Shown here piece after piece: positions 1-42,875 of a stretch of DNA of 64,000 nt. The translations under genes were made by a program, and so were the position numbers. Positions within the stretch are counted from its first letter, which is position 1. Every line of letters starts with the position of its first letter. The notes under the pieces are model-generated. The model had not been told where the DNA came from, searched no databases, and was given only the letters and a program-made list of their open reading frames with translations. Origin of the DNA: Chamaelirium japonicum (taxonomy: Eukaryota; Streptophyta; Magnoliopsida; Liliales; Melanthiaceae); the NCBI GenBank assembly GCA_947650365.1, contig OX393553.1:37799947-37863946 (forward strand), read 5' to 3'.

Positions 1-860
1 TTGGACAAAAAAAAATCAACCTGATTTCAATTTGGATGGGTTTCGGCACCGATTTTTCCAACCCGAGGAAGTGATGCATTAAGATTGAATGCTTTGATAC
101 CTTTTTTTTATGTAAATCAAAGACTGTCTGTTTGATGTTGAATGCTAAGAATTCGTTTGAAATATGTGAGGATATGAGTTGCACTTTATATTTTCGTTAT
201 GCAATTCAAAGAATTTTTTTATCCAATTCAAAATTTTGTTGGAATTTTTATCCATTTATTTATGTGCACAAGCATTTCTAATTCGGCAACCAATCTATTA
301 TTTTGCAAATTGGGCAACCCGAGGACCCCGATCAACTAGAATGGGCAAGCACGAGTTGAGCTTCAATGGGTTCTCCGGGTTCCACGGGCAAAACGGGTTT
401 AACATTTGTGCAAGTCAGGTTGGGCATGGGCAAACCCTTCAAACCGCCCAAGTCCCACCCCTACCCATAACTATATGATATTTAGACATACACCCCATAA
501 CAATATGATATTTAGGCATACCCTCCCATTATGACTAATCATCATATATTAATTTGGGAGGTTAAGTCAAATTGGGGTCGTAAGTCAATTGTTAATTGCC
601 GCGGAGAGGGTGGGGGGGGGGGCGTAAGTCAGAATTATCCAAAAATAAATATTCAAAGCATTGAACCTTTTGACTTGCCATAAAAAATAATAATAATAAA
701 TATTGAAGTCCTGCATAAGAAAGTTCAAACTTCAGTCTAAAGAAGATAGTTTGGTGTGATACTGTAATTTCTGGAACCGGGGCTTGCGCATGTTCAAAGG
801 AACAATTGGAGGAATGGGGCTATCGCCTACAATTGTTTGCTTCATCAGCAATGAAAACCA
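1..860. other. Non-coding sequence, no gene recognised
   Basis: No coding potential I can support. Around 300-460 the sequence is built of short GGGT/ACCC-rich words resembling the field that starts at 869. A G-run lies near 612-622. The short open frames here show no family motif. Confidence 0.4.
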
Positions 861-868
861 GGGTTGGC

Positions 869-1335
869 AATGGGTCGGGTCGGGTCGGGTCGGGTTCGGG
901 TTCGGTTGAGACATAGGTATAAGGGCAAAACAATAAATCCGAACCCGATCCGTTTAATAAACAGAACGTAAACTTAAATCCAAACTCAACCCGCCTAATA
1001 AATGGATTGACCCAACCCGACCCGTTTAACCCGTTTACTAAACGGGTCGGATCGTGTTGGCTCGGGTTGGGTCAACAGAACCCATGTAAATCTTTCGGGT
1101 TGGGTCAAGACAGATCGGATTGGACCGGGTTTGCTCTGGTTGGCTCCGGTCGGGTTGACATGACCCATTTGGTAAACGGGCCAGGTCGGGCCAATCGGGT
1201 TATAAGTACAAACCCGAATCCGACTCATTAATTAAACGGGTCAATCAGGTCGATCCGTTTATGACCTAAACCCATTTAGGTCAAACCCAAACATACTAAC
1301 TTCAGGTCGGGTTCAGGTTGGGTTAAGGATTGCCA
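869..1335. repeat. Degenerate GGGTCG/CCCGAC repeat field
   Basis: Begins with tandem GGGTC units and continues as imperfect CGGGT(C/T)GG and complementary CCCGACCC words in both orientations, mixed with AAACGGGT. Because both strands carry the same words the block can fold on itself. It looks like a diverged simple repeat or the inside of an old transposon. The telomere repeat TTTAGGG itself is not present. No gene is supported. Confidence 0.55.
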
Positions 1336-1624
1336 TCCCTAATGAACACGTGACCCACTAATAATAAAATCCCGAGTCACGAGGCACATAGTTCCAGGTT
1401 GCTACAGAATAACACGGTGGCATCTGAGTCGTGACCCACTAATTTTTGAAAAACTGGATTTGGTAGGGTATTTCCGAGGACTTGGTCACTGCAAAAGGCA
1501 ATAAATTGCTTTATCAAAATAAATATGGATTTATTCCTTATTGTATCGCATGTGACTAGAACGTGAGTTGGTCGTGCGGGATCGAGTTTCACAACGGGAC
1601 CTGGGTTTGATTCTACTTGTAACG

Positions 1625-1627
<3 letters not shown>

Positions 1628-1699
<72 letters not shown>
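1628..1699. repeat. (GA)n microsatellite
   Basis: About 36 uninterrupted GA units. It sits beside the decayed copia LTR that starts at 1810 on the minus strand and may have expanded inside that LTR. Confidence 0.95.
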
Positions 1700-1702
<3 letters not shown>

Positions 1703-3225
1703 TTGGAGATAAAAAGGATTAGTCTATTTATTAGGCCAAAGGGTCTATATATAGGCATTGCATGTACAAGAGGGTGAACTCCTATTGTACAGTATACAAT
1801 ATCACTAACACCTCCCCTCAAACTCAAGGTAGGTCATGCATCATGAGTTTGCTGAGTAGAAACTGAAAACGTGAAACTGGATGCGACTTCGTGAAGAAGT
1901 CAGCAATCTGCTCTCCAGAGAAAACGTAGGGGAGAGAGCTAGTCTCGGTTTGATACTCCTGACAAGAGTAGTAGCAATCGAGCTCGATGTACTTCGTCCG
2001 CTCGTGTAAAACCCGGTTGCTAACGATCTGTATGGCACTCTAATTATCACAGTGAAGAGCGATAGGCCCAGAGATCTCAACTCCTAGTTCTCCAAATTGA
2101 CGTCGCAAATGAACGATCTCTTTGGTGGTAGAAGCCATGAATTGAAACTCTACCTCGGTACTAGAGAGAGACAACGCTCTACTTCGTGTTGCTCCATGAG
2201 ATAAGAAAGTCTCCAAGAAACAGACAATAGCTGGTAGTCGATCAACGAGTAGTCAGATCTTCGGCCCAGTCAGCGTTTAAGTAGGCACGTAGGACTACAG
2301 ATGAAGTCGAGGACAAAAAGAGCGACCGAGTGATGGTGCCTATGGGATTGAGAATTCGAAGGAGTGCAATATAGTGAGTAGAGTGAGGGGCCTAGATGAA
2401 CTGACTGACAATACTGATTGCGTAAGCAATGTCGAGCTTGGTGATGCAAAAATATACCAACTAACTAACGATCTGTCGGTACCGAGTAGGATTTGAGAGA
2501 TGCTCGCCGTATGTGGGAAAAAGCTTCACGTGAAGCTCGAGTGAAGTAGCAACGGAGTGATCATCAAAAATAGCAGCTTAACTGAGGATGTCAGCGGTGT
2601 ATATCTGCTGGGAAAGCAGAATCCCTCGTTCACTATTGGTGATCTCAAGCCCGAGGAAGTAGCGAAGAGGACCTAAATCTTCCATCTGGAACCGGTGCCG
2701 GAGATGTTGTTGAAGAGAGGTGATCGATGGAAGCAGAGTCACCACCTGTGATGATCATATCATCAACATATAACAGGAGTATCGTCCGACCCTAAGGAGA
2801 GGACAGCACAAATAGTGAGTGGTCCTGCGAACTCTCAACGAAGCTTATCACGATGACGGCATGCCGGAAGCACTCAAACCAAGCACGAGAAGCCTATTTG
2901 AGCCCGTAAATAGCTCGACAATGACGACATATGTGTTGAGGGGGCATGTACAGACCGAGAGGCGGCTGCATAATAAACGACCTCTGAAAGGTCACCGTGA
3001 AGAAAGGCATTCTTCACATCCATCTAAAGAAGAGGCCAGATGAATTGCGCCAACTGCCAGGAGGGCACGGACTGTGGTCATCTGAGCGACGGGAGCGAAA
3101 GTCTTCTCATAGTCTATCTCGTATTCCTGAGTGAAAACACGGGCGACCAACCGATAGAATTGAATAGAACTAAATCTTATCTGACCATGTTCTTTAATGA
3201 CCCTAATCATCTCGCAAGAGATGCA
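1700..3225 (-). pseudogene. Decayed Ty1/copia pol with 3' LTR start
   Basis: On the minus strand, 2992-3210 still translates to a copia reverse-transcriptase start (residues like RLVARVFTQEYEIDYEKTF and APVAQMTTVRALLAV), close to the RT of the copia at 57912-62327. Downstream towards 1830 the RT/RNase H frame is broken many times. The pol end is followed by a purine tract (reverse complement of cctcccctcaaactcaa, 1811-1827) and an LTR start TGTTAG at 1810, which fits a copia PPT and LTR. No 5' LTR or integrase is seen, so this is a truncated, dead copy. Confidence 0.75.
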
Positions 3226-3796
3226 CCATTCCTAGGAAGACGATCCGTGCCCTAAAAAGACGGACCGTGCTATACTAAGATGGTGCATGCATATGCCATG
3301 TGCGTGATGGTTAGGCATCTTCAACTATTTTATTATTCTTTCATAAGATGAGTTATGCCAAGGGGAGACGATTCGTGCCTTAAAAATACGGATCGTGCCG
3401 ACCAAAGATAACTTATGCCGTTAAAGATAATAATTACTTTTGTAGAGACTCATTATGGTTTTTAATCATAATGAGTCGAAACGTTCCTTTGGAATTGACA
3501 GACCCTAATCAGTATAATTAGGTTAAACCTTGGCTGGCGGTGGATTCTCCGCCCTAGACTCTTTCTTTTGAATCTCTTTCGTCAATTTACTTGCTTATTA
3601 GTAGTTTTAATTAGGCAACAATCTTCAAACAGACTTCCTCTCACCTAATTGCTTTAAATCTTCAAATTAGACCATAGTTACCGATTCACAATTCCTGAGT
3701 ACGATATTGGTATTTAACCCTTACTGCAAATAATTCGGACATAAGATTCCGGTGTGATCTGGTTCGATCACAAAATTTTGGCGCCGTTGTCGGGGA
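3215..3796 (+). mobile_element. LTR end and tRNA-type primer-binding site of a lost gypsy element
   Basis: A sequence ending in GATCACA (3772) is followed by TGGCGCCGTTGTCGGGGA at 3779-3796. That matches the common plant Ty3/gypsy primer-binding site, complementary to the 3' end of tRNA-Asp, with perhaps one mismatch. The upstream ~550 bases, with reiterated GA(T/C)CGTGCC words, are therefore probably a 5' LTR. Its start is not defined. The interior is lost: a LINE fragment begins within 100 bases. Confidence 0.55.
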
Positions 3797-3884
3797 TTGT
3801 CAACGGTGACTTAGAAATAATTTTAGGAGTTAATCACTTAGGTTTCTTTTTCGTAAATTTAGTACTTAGTTCTTTCTCCTTATC

Positions 3885-4476
3885 GGGTGCAGCAGACTCA
3901 TTAGCTTGGAGGGCCACTCCATTGGGTAAGTTCACTGTGAAAGCCTTTTACAAATTGATTAGCGTTGACTCCCACACTTGCACAGCTTCCAAAAACTTGT
4001 GGAGAACGTGCACCCCCATCAAGACGAGAAATTTTCTCGATCTACCTTGCAATTAAAAATAAAATCCTCACAAAGATAAATACTTTAAAGAGGAATCACA
4101 CATCCATTCAAGAGGTGGCATGCCTTTTATGTAACGGGGCTGATGAAAATGCGAGTCACTTGTTGTTACAATGCCACATTTCAAAGAAAATTTGAAATTA
4201 TTTCAAGAGGAAGATGGGCATCTCTCACCAACCTACAAATCTTTTGTCGTTATGGTCTTTATGGCGTAACAGGAGAGTCCCAAAAGAATGGAGGAAGATC
4301 TGAGATATTTTCTCAATAGCATCTGCTGGAATATATGGTTGGAGAGAAACAGAAGAATATTCAAGAAGAAATTCAATCTGATCGTAGAAATTGTCAGACG
4401 AACGATAGAGACCATCAAAATGTGGGCGACAACGACTTATGGGCAGCTTAAGGAATCGGAGCAGAATTTCCTATAG
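3885..4476 (+). pseudogene. LINE reverse-transcriptase zinc-binding (zf-RVT) fragment
   Basis: Two overlapping frames carry the zf-RVT signature found at the C-terminus of plant L1 ORF2 proteins: FTVKAFYKLI, then a W..C..K...L segment, then CLLCNGADENASHLLLQC (CX2C...HX5C) near 4120-4175. A third frame, 4288-4476, continues with NICWNIWLERNRRIFKKK. Frame changes near 4050 and 4195 and the missing upstream RT show it is broken. Single-copy plant genes derived from zf-RVT exist, but the breaks favour a dead LINE. Confidence 0.7.
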
Positions 4477-4535
4477 TTCCATCGGGGACTCTTTTGTTTG
4501 TAATTTTTTTTTCTTTTTACTTTTATAAAGAGGTA

Positions 4536-4656
4536 AGAGCATCACCCTCTCTCTCATTGGTTCATTTGAAGGGTATGTATATCATTTCCCACTAATCATC
4601 ACGGTGAAATAACCAAAAGCCCTCTAAATGGACCAATAAGAGAGGGTGATGCTCCA
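4536..4656. mobile_element. Inverted-repeat MITE-like element, copy 1
   Basis: The arms are GAGCATCACCCTCTCTCTCA at the left and its near-complement ending GAGGGTGATGCTC at the right, with CATTGGTTCATTT against AAATGGACCAATA between them. It is closely related to the element at 4866-5042. The outer GGTTGGAACAAAAT segment is kept only on the right side, so the left end looks deleted. Confidence 0.6.
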
Positions 4657-4865
4657 ACCTCTCTTTCAGGAGGTTGGAACAAAATCGTTCTCGGTTGAAT
4701 AGCATTGCTCCGTCCAAAACCAACAGCAGTCAGCAGTCTCATGGAAAAGCTTTCCCTTTTGTTTTTTGGGTTTTTTTGGACCTTAACCCCTACTTAATTG
4801 GGATAACTAAAAACTACCCCTCTGAACTTAATTTTCGAGTCTTACCCCCGCAAACCATGAGAATA

Positions 4866-5042
4866 ATTTTGTTCCAACCTCCTTAAAGATGTTGGAGCAT
4901 CCCGCTCTTTCTCATTGGTCCATCTCGAGGGCTTTTAGTCATGTCACCATGATAAACAGTATAAAATAATAAACATACCCTTGAATGGACCAATGAGAGA
5001 GAGCGGGATGCTCCAACCTCCTTAAGGAGGTTGGAACAAAAT
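4866..5042. mobile_element. Inverted-repeat MITE-like element, copy 2
   Basis: A near-perfect palindromic pair of ~70-base arms: ATTTTGTTCCAACCTCCTTA at the left and TAAGGAGGTTGGAACAAAAT at the right, continuing through GGAGCATCCCGCTCT and CATTGGTCCAT. It lies 374 bases upstream of the VQ gene start codon. I could not fix a target-site duplication. Confidence 0.7.
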
Positions 5043-5363
5043 AGTACTCCCCAAACCAATTTTTCATTTCAAAATATGTGGATTTACGGTCAACATGTGG
5101 TAAGATTTGAAAATTAAGGCTAGAGGGGTACTATTTAATTACACCAATTAAGTGGGGGGTAAGGTCAAAAAAACCCTTTTTTTTTTGGGCGGGGGGTACT
5201 TGGTGAACGGTCCAAAACCGACACCACCCTTTGTGCCGCCAATCCCGAACCCGTCAACAAATGTACCGATAGCCGATCTCTCCCGCCATCCACTCCGATC
5301 CTCACAGCTCCTCCACCTCCATTTATCAACGGTCAACGTGGTGGCGCCTCCCCCTATCCCCAT

Positions 5364-5369
5364 TATATA
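5364..5369 (+). promoter_or_regulatory. TATA box of the VQ gene
   Basis: TATATA in a CATTATATACG context, 47 bases before the chosen ATG at 5416. This spacing leaves a leader of roughly 20 bases. It is one reason for rejecting the far upstream in-frame ATG at 5152, which would lie before this promoter. Confidence 0.5.
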
Positions 5370-5415
5370 CGGCATCAGCTTCAGCCCATCGCCATCTCCT
5401 CCTCTCCCTCGAATC

Positions 5416-5877
5416 ATGGGCTATTCGTCCCGTCAGATCAGCGGCCCCCGCCCCGCCCCTCTCAAGATCCACAGCGACTCCCACCTCATCCACAAGCCCT
5501 CCTCCTCCTCCGCCACCAACCACCACCAGCAGCGCCAACAGCCTGTCATCATCTACACCCACTCACCAAAGGTCATCCACACGCAGGCACGCGACTTCAT
5601 GGCGCTCGTACAGAAGCTCACCGGCCTCTCCCATGACACCGAGGATCAGGCCCATCCCCCGCGGCCTACGCTCGCAGCCGCGTCCGAGGACGCCGGTGGT
5701 GGGGACACCCAGGTCGGCTGCGCCTCGTCGCCGGAGGCGACCATGCCGCCGCTCCTCGCGCCCAACTCATCTGATTTCATCTGCTCACCCAATTCTTTGT
5801 ATAGATACTCAGAGCCCTCTTCGTTGCTCTCTCCTGTCAATCCCAACGTGGGTTCATCTTGGTTCTTCGAGGCTTAG
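5416..5877 (+). CDS. VQ20-like: VQ motif-containing protein, intronless
   Basis: A 153-residue protein with the VQ core FMALVQKLTG at residues 61-70, preceded by PVIIYTHSPKVIH (43-55) and an N-terminal SGPRPAPLKI block (9-18). These are the conserved parts of the plant VQ subgroup that includes Arabidopsis VQ8, VQ20 and MKS1. VQ proteins are nuclear cofactors that bind WRKY transcription factors through this motif. The C-terminal half is Ser/Pro-rich and ends in a hydrophobic SSWFFEA. The ATG at 5416 is preferred over the in-frame ATG at 5152 because the longer form adds a non-conserved, G/C-run-encoded segment lying before the TATA box. The gene is GC-rich and uninterrupted. It is convergent with the DUF639 gene ending at 11790. 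VQ20-like is suggested by this neighbour, not proven. Confidence 0.88.
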   Translation: MGYSSRQISGPRPAPLKIHSDSHLIHKPSSSSATNHHQQRQQPVIIYTHSPKVIHTQARDFMALVQKLTGLSHDTEDQAHPPRPTLAAASEDAGGGDTQVGCASSPEATMPPLLAPNSSDFICSPNSLYRYSEPSSLLSPVNPNVGSSWFFEA

Positions 5878-5973
5878 AGGTGTTGTGGCCTTAGGTCGCA
5901 AGTGTTCATAGATGGGTAATAATTCTTTGTGCATTGTTTTTTTTTTATATTTTTTGCATGATTTACCATGTAT

Positions 5974-6006
5974 GCTGCGGCAGAGCAGCGCACGTGTGAC
6001 TAATAT
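5974..6006. repeat. 33-bp direct repeat, copy 1 (see 8458-8490)
   Basis: GCTGCGGCAGAGCAGCGCAC followed by GTGTGACTAATAT, about 100 bases after the VQ stop codon. The same 33 bases recur at 8458-8490 on the other side of the microsatellite/foldback cluster, each preceded by a related T-run and GCATG(A/G)TTTA. Confidence 0.85.
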
Positions 6007-6205
6007 GATTCTATTTGTTCTTTATGTCAGAAGAGGGATTACACCCATTTTAGTGTAAAGATGATTAGTTAGTTCCATTCACGGTAGCAAATTAAATCTC
6101 GATCATTCTTGGGATTTTATTGGCCAATGAAATTCTAGGCAAATTTTGTTTTAAGGATATATAGGGATTACACACATTCAACTTTCAGTCATCATCATAT
6201 ATATA

Positions 6206-7152
<947 letters not shown>

Positions 7153-7226
<74 letters not shown>
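7153..7226. repeat. (CT)n followed by (TA)n
   Basis: About 47 bases of CT repeat then about 27 bases of TA repeat, between E3 and E4. The same CT-then-TA order is found after E4 and after E9. Confidence 0.95.
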
Positions 7227-8263
<1,037 letters not shown>

Positions 8264-8278
8264 TATATATATATATAT

Positions 8279-8371
<93 letters not shown>
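8264..8371. repeat. (TA)n then (GA)n microsatellite
   Basis: A short TA tract, then ACACA, then about 87 bases of GA repeat at 8285-8371. Confidence 0.95.
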
Positions 8372-8374
<3 letters not shown>

Positions 8375-8457
8375 GTCCTCCCAAGTCATCCCATATATTC
8401 AAGTGCAACACGTGGTACCTTTTAGCTTCTTTTTTTTCGCATGGTTTATCTAATTAA

Positions 8458-8490
8458 GCTGCGGCAGAGCAGCGCACGTGTGACTAATAT
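8458..8490. repeat. 33-bp direct repeat, copy 2 (see 5974-6006)
   Basis: Identical to 5974-6006. The two copies bracket the whole E1-E6 cluster, 2484 bases apart. They may mark duplication of sequence downstream of the VQ gene when the cluster formed. Confidence 0.85.
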
Positions 8491-8774
8491 ATATTTTTTA
8501 TTTTTTTTGAGAAATTCTCTTGTGTGGATGGGGTTTTGGTATGGAACCTATCTATTTATTAAAATAAATAAATTACAATATCTGATTACTTACTCAATAA
8601 TTAGGAAATGAAATAAAAAATGGTTTACAAGAAGCTCTGTAGTTCCCTGGGGAGCATTTGAACTCCAAAGCTTAACAGTGGAATGCACTCTGTTGATGAC
8701 TTTCGTAGGATCATAGAATTTTTGATTGAATATCCTCTGGTTACCCTCTAGCTAGCCAAATTACACTCCCCCGC

Positions 8775-8805
<31 letters not shown>

Positions 8806-9349
8806 ACACACACACACAACAGCACGTGCAAGTCCTCCCTAACATCAAGTTTCTTTACTAGGATATCCCAGTTGGGAGACCATTGGAGAGGACCTCCTCC
8901 AACTAAAAGATTTGGATGAGGTGGCTACAAAGTGGGGCCCATGATGCTTAGGAGGTCCTCCTTACTCGGAGGTCATTGGAGATGCTCTAAGGTGGCTGCC
9001 CCGCACTTTCACATCAAGTTGTAAGTTGTAAGGAGGGGCAATCATAGAGGAAATGCGCCACCGTGTCAGGAAACATTACCGCGAAGGAGCTAGGAATTCA
9101 CTCTAGTAGGGGCATAAATTCTAATAGAGAGAGAGAGGGACTTGGGTTACTGTCTGGCCTGAGGTATGGAACAGGCTGTCATCTCCAACCACGAGTTTCA
9201 AACAGAAGAGACCTAGAGAAAGGTCCAAGTATCCGAGAATGGCCATAAGGTGCAGGTTGTGTGTGGGACTGTGATCTGCAAGCACTGCAAGCCTAAGAGG
9301 TGCAGAGGTGGGAAGAATTGAACGAGATGAATCAGTTTTTTTTTTAGTT
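8491..9349. other. Non-coding sequence with a C-run
   Basis: No gene recognised. A ~23-base C tract lies near 8774-8796, followed by a short CA repeat. No protein-family motif is visible in any frame. Confidence 0.4.
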
Positions 9350-9597
9350 AAATTACACTTTGCCCCCCTGAAGTTTAGCTCAAAGACACTTAACCTCCCC
9401 CCCCCCCGGTTGTTTGTTCCAAATCGCTCCCTAAGGTTTGAAATGTTAGCACAGTACCCCTTTTGTCAACTACTTAATTACCTCATTTGGTGATTTTTAT
9501 CTGATCAAAACAGAAATGAAGGGGGCAAAATGTAGTTCTTTAACTTTAGGGGGTTTAAGCGTTTTTGAGCTGAAGTTCAAGGGGGCAAGTGTAATTT
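9350..9597. mobile_element. Inverted-repeat MITE-like element
   Basis: Arms of ~45 bases: AAATTACACTTTGCCCCCCT with GTTTAGCTCAAAGACACTTA at the left, answered by TTAAGCGTTTTTGAGCTGAA and AGGGGGCAAGTGTAATTT at the right. The middle (TTAACTACTTAATTACC...) is unpaired. No confident target-site duplication. Confidence 0.65.
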
Positions 9598-10306
9598 CTC
9601 TTTTTGAAATTTCAGTGAGGGCACTTGCCTCCACTGTGCCTTAGTTGGCTCAACCTAACCGGGGCACATACTCTGGGCTCCCGTTCCCTTTCCTCTTCCC
9701 TGCGTTGGTTTAGGCTTTTCGCCGAAATCCTCTTGGCCTCCTCGGTTGCCGCTGATGAGGGGGGGGAGGGGGTGCATGGGATCTTCGACAGACTACCCCT
9801 CGAGGTTCACATCTGGACTTTCCCCTTTCCTTTACCCTATACATAGGGCTATTTTTGGCCGTTCAGCTCCTCTGGCGACGATGTCGACCCTCTTTTCCTT
9901 TTCCGGTTTTTGGGATTTTGGGGTCGGCCTCGAATAATCCATTGATGTTGCCCCTACTCGTTTCGGGGGCCCCCGACTCGTCGACGATGGTGGCTCCAGT
10001 TTGGCGAAGCATGGAGTTTCCGGCAGGGCTATTCGGGTTTTTCCGGCGACTCGTGACGGTGTGGTCCCTTTTTTTTGTTCCGCAGTGGCGAAGGTGGTTG
10101 TGTAGTGAGGAATGGTTTGTTCTTTTTATTTTTCCCCCTGTCTTTTTTTGCTCCTCCGCCTTCGTGCGGTTGGGTTCCACCTGTGTGCGGTGTCTGTGGT
10201 GCTCGCCGGTGTGAGATAATTGGTTGTCCACCGACGGGCTTGTCGTTTGGTCCTAGCGGTTGTTGTGGCCGCTGTGTGGCGGTCTTTGCTTGTGCCAGGC
10301 TGTGGA
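9598..10306. other. GC-rich sequence of unknown nature
   Basis: Open frames exist on both strands (for example 9855-10214 and 9863-10231), but they overlap each other, carry no known motif and reflect composition. It could be the remains of a LINE leader or of a captured gene fragment. I see nothing that decides. Confidence 0.3.
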
Positions 10307-10313
10307 TTATTTA

Positions 10314-10502
10314 AAGTGTTATTTTGACTTTGTCCCCCAAATTTTGCCTTGAATTAGACTTTACACCCCATTTTTCATTAAACTAACTGTTCCGTCAGCT
10401 CACCATCTAAGAGAAAGGATGAGCTGATGTAAAAGAAATAAAGTTTTGGGAGGTAAAGTCTAATTCAAGGCAAAATTTGGGGGGGCAAAGTCAAAATAAC
10501 CC
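10314..10502. mobile_element. MITE-like element with 7-bp TSD ttattta
   Basis: Terminal inverted repeats GTGTTATTTTGACTTTGTCC and GGGCAAAGTCAAAATAACCC extend inwards through AAATTTTGCCTTGAATTAGA for about 55 bases. It is bracketed by TTATTTA at 10307-10313 and 10503-10509. It lies just downstream of the DUF639 3' end. Confidence 0.7.
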
Positions 10503-10706
10503 TTATTTAGAAAATCTGATTAGGGTTCCTACTGCATGGGTAACGAATCACCCTATAAAAATTTATATTGTGGTTGTGGTGAGGCCTCCTTAAAGTAGCT
10601 CTCCTTTCTGTGCGCTGGTTCTATCACACGGGGTAGCCGCCAAGAATTGTTCTTTTCCTAAATTTTTAAAAAAAGTCGAGACAAAACGGATAAGCTACAT
10701 CTGCAT

Positions 10707-11196
10707 TAAGTGGCCGTTTGTTTTGGCGCAAGTGGCCGCAAAAGTTATCGAAGTGGCAGAATTTGAACACTTCGGTCGTTTGTTTCGATGTAAGTGACCG
10801 CGGAAGTCGAAAGTGGGACTTCCGGCCAACCTTCGAAGACTCTTTTTTCAACTGCTCGACTTTGGAGCTTTTTGATCCGAAGTGGAACTTCCTCCATTTA
10901 AAAGTGGGATTTTATATACCACATCATCGCTATATAGTACTTTTTACACTTTTTTTCACTTCCCTCACAACATTTTTGTCAAAATTTTATGCTACGTCAT
11001 CCCTGCAGAATATTTTCTACATTTCTGCCACTTCCCCAAACACTGGAGTGGTAGAACTACGGCTCTTAGTATTACCACTTTCATCAAAACAAACGGAACT
11101 GAAACTTCCGACCAGAAGTTCCAGTCAACACTTCCAGCACTTCTCCCACTTTCACCACTTCTTTCACTTTCTAACAGCCAAACGGCCCCCAAATCA
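10707..11196 (-). mobile_element. Non-autonomous element related to 43389-43880, reversed
   Basis: The right end GCCAAACGGCCCCCAAAT is the complement of the GGGGGTGTTTGGCTGTT start at 43389. The left end GGCCGTTTGTTTTGGCGCAA matches the other end of that copy. Repeated GAAGTGG/CCACTTC words fill the body. The 161-codon open frame across it has no known motif and is not a gene. Confidence 0.6.
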
Positions 11197-11727
11197 TAGA
11201 TAATACATATGAGTGTATAAGTAAATATTCAGCGCAGATAATTACATCTATTTTCTGGCCGAAATTAAAAACAGATCAGGGATCATGGAAGGACTAAGTA
11301 GTAGATATAGCCAATAAGTGATCAAAAAAGTGAACATGACATCAACGCCCAGACGGTAAGAGGACAAGGCACTAGAGCAAGGGCTCAACGTGGTCTGGCA
11401 ATCGTAGCGGAGGAGGCAGCAACAACTATTTATTAATTTCATAATCCCGTGAACGTGACATCAACGGTCAGGATTCGCGCGTGCAAACAAGGCACAGCTG
11501 CCTTGAGGGAAAGTTCTCTCCAGTGTCCATACCGGCCAAGAGACTAATGGGAACCCTTCGAGCCGACAAAATTTATAATCTTTGAGGATGACCTCAGGCT
11601 TTTTAACAAAAAAAAAAGAATGAGATATTGAACAATGGTATGCATAATGATCAGATTACACCACCTTATTCCAGGGCACTGTTCTCTTACAATACAATTA
11701 TTGATGTATGGTAACAAGAGGGCAGTC
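11197..11727. other. Sequence downstream of the DUF639 gene
   Basis: 3' flank of the gene. Nothing else recognised. Confidence 0.4.
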
Positions 11728-11733
11728 TTTATT
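11728..11733 (-). terminator. Candidate polyadenylation signal AATAAA for the DUF639 gene
   Basis: Minus-strand AATAAA 57 bases after the stop codon at 11790, a typical distance for a plant near-upstream element. Confidence 0.45.
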
Positions 11734-11789
11734 TACATGCAGGGCAAAGAAATATCAATACATGACAGCTACAATACATGCATGCATCA

Positions 11790-41569
<29,780 letters not shown>

Positions 41570-42060
41570 CTCACCTCCGCCAAACTACAAGCACTCGGAC
41601 TTCAATTCGAGCCCTTCTCTTCGAAACTCACATTCGCCTTCAGTTCTTCCGTAAACCCACTTCACCCCGACGACATCCCAAGCTGAATTCTACCCTGTTC
41701 ACCCATTTGGAGAGAAAATTGCACGATTTGAACTCGCCCCCATGATGTCTAATGTACTGAAATTTCGAGGGGGGGAAGGAAGTAAAAGGACGGAGGGGAA
41801 GGGGATGCCATGGGTTGAATGAATTTCAATCGAAGCAAAGGGAAAGGTTCGAGGCGACGTGATGAAGCGAGGTTTCGAGATTCGAGATGCAAAAGCTGTT
41901 CTAGTTTCGGGTTCGGTGGCCTTATCAGGCGCAGGGAGGACTCCTGTTATCACCAGTCGGTGACGGTTTCTGGGTAATCTTTGTTGGGGGATTTAGTAAT
42001 AGGTCCCTGGTCAAATGGTTAACCAGTCTAAAGGACAGTTAAATTGGGCCTACAAACATA
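41570..42060 (-). promoter_or_regulatory. Upstream region of the DUF639 gene
   Basis: About 490 bases between the start codon and the first MITE. No clear TATA box was identified on the minus strand. GC-moderate and free of recognised repeats, it is the likely core promoter and leader. Confidence 0.35.
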
Positions 42061-42066
42061 CCCTAA

Positions 42067-42332
42067 GGCCCCGTTTGGTAGCCGGAAAATTTCATTAAAG
42101 GAAATAAAGGAAAGGAAAGTCTTTCCCCTCCCAAGGGGAAAGTCTTTCCTCCCAGGAGGGGGAGGAAAGAGAATCCCCTCACTTTCCCCCCGATTACACT
42201 AACATAGGGGTATTTTAGGTATAAAAGTATTCTGATTCCTGCTCACTTTTCCGGCTACCAAACACGTCTAACATCACTTAAGGGGGGGAATTCTCTCCCT
42301 TTCCCACCACTTTCCGACTACCAAACGCGGCC
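42067..42332. mobile_element. Tourist-like MITE with TAA duplication
   Basis: Ends GGCCCCGTTTGGTAGCCGG and CGACTACCAAACGCGGCC are inverted repeats. TAA flanks both sides (42064-42066 and 42333-42335). 266 bases, G/C-run-rich body, no coding capacity. About 500 bases upstream of the DUF639 start codon. Confidence 0.8.
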
Positions 42333-42335
42333 TAA

Positions 42336-42580
42336 GGGATCGTTTGATTCATGCTTTTAGCATGCAATTCTGAAAACATATGTGCATACAGTTTAGGATT
42401 ATTTGATTAATGAAGCGTGATGTATGTAAATAGATACAAATTTAATTAATTTGTACAGCTTTTGCACATAAAATTGTGCAAATAAAATTTCACATAAACA
42501 CATAAAATTTTAATTACACATATCACATATGCAAGCAAATATACGCACATCATTTTGCACAGCAACCAAACGACCCCTCA
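42336..42580. mobile_element. Second MITE, immediately adjacent
   Basis: GGGATCGTTTGATTCATGC at the left and GCAACCAAACGACCCC at the right are short inverted ends. The body is AT-rich with CACATAAAATT words. Its left flank is the TAA duplicate of the neighbouring MITE. The right flank is TCA, so the duplication is not exact. Confidence 0.6.
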
Positions 42581-42792
42581 GTGTACTACAAATTTAGGTT
42601 TCATATCACTTCTTTTTTTTTTTTGAAAAGTTCATCACTTCTTTCTAAAACTAAATCCAATCCTTAACACTAAGATCTATAAGCCACTGTATGAACCATA
42701 AACTTAGAAATCATAGACCTATTCCTAAACTAAACCCCTCCATCCCCCGATGGCTTTTTGTCTCCGTTGCTCGCCTTTGCCTATGCTATGAC

Positions 42793-42875
42793 GGCGAGCA
42801 CCTGCAGTTCGAGGGATCGACGGTGGCGAGCACCTACAGTTCGAGGGATCGACGGTGGCGAGCACCTACAATTCG
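42793..42875. repeat. 32-bp tandem repeat, 2.6 copies
   Basis: Unit GGCGAGCACCT(A/G)CAGTTCGA followed by GGGATCGACGGT, starting at 42793, 42825 and 42857. Confidence 0.85.

Noticed and set aside
5152..5415. Longer VQ protein starting at 5152
   Set aside because: It would start upstream of the TATA box at 5364, read through homopolymer runs and lack conservation.
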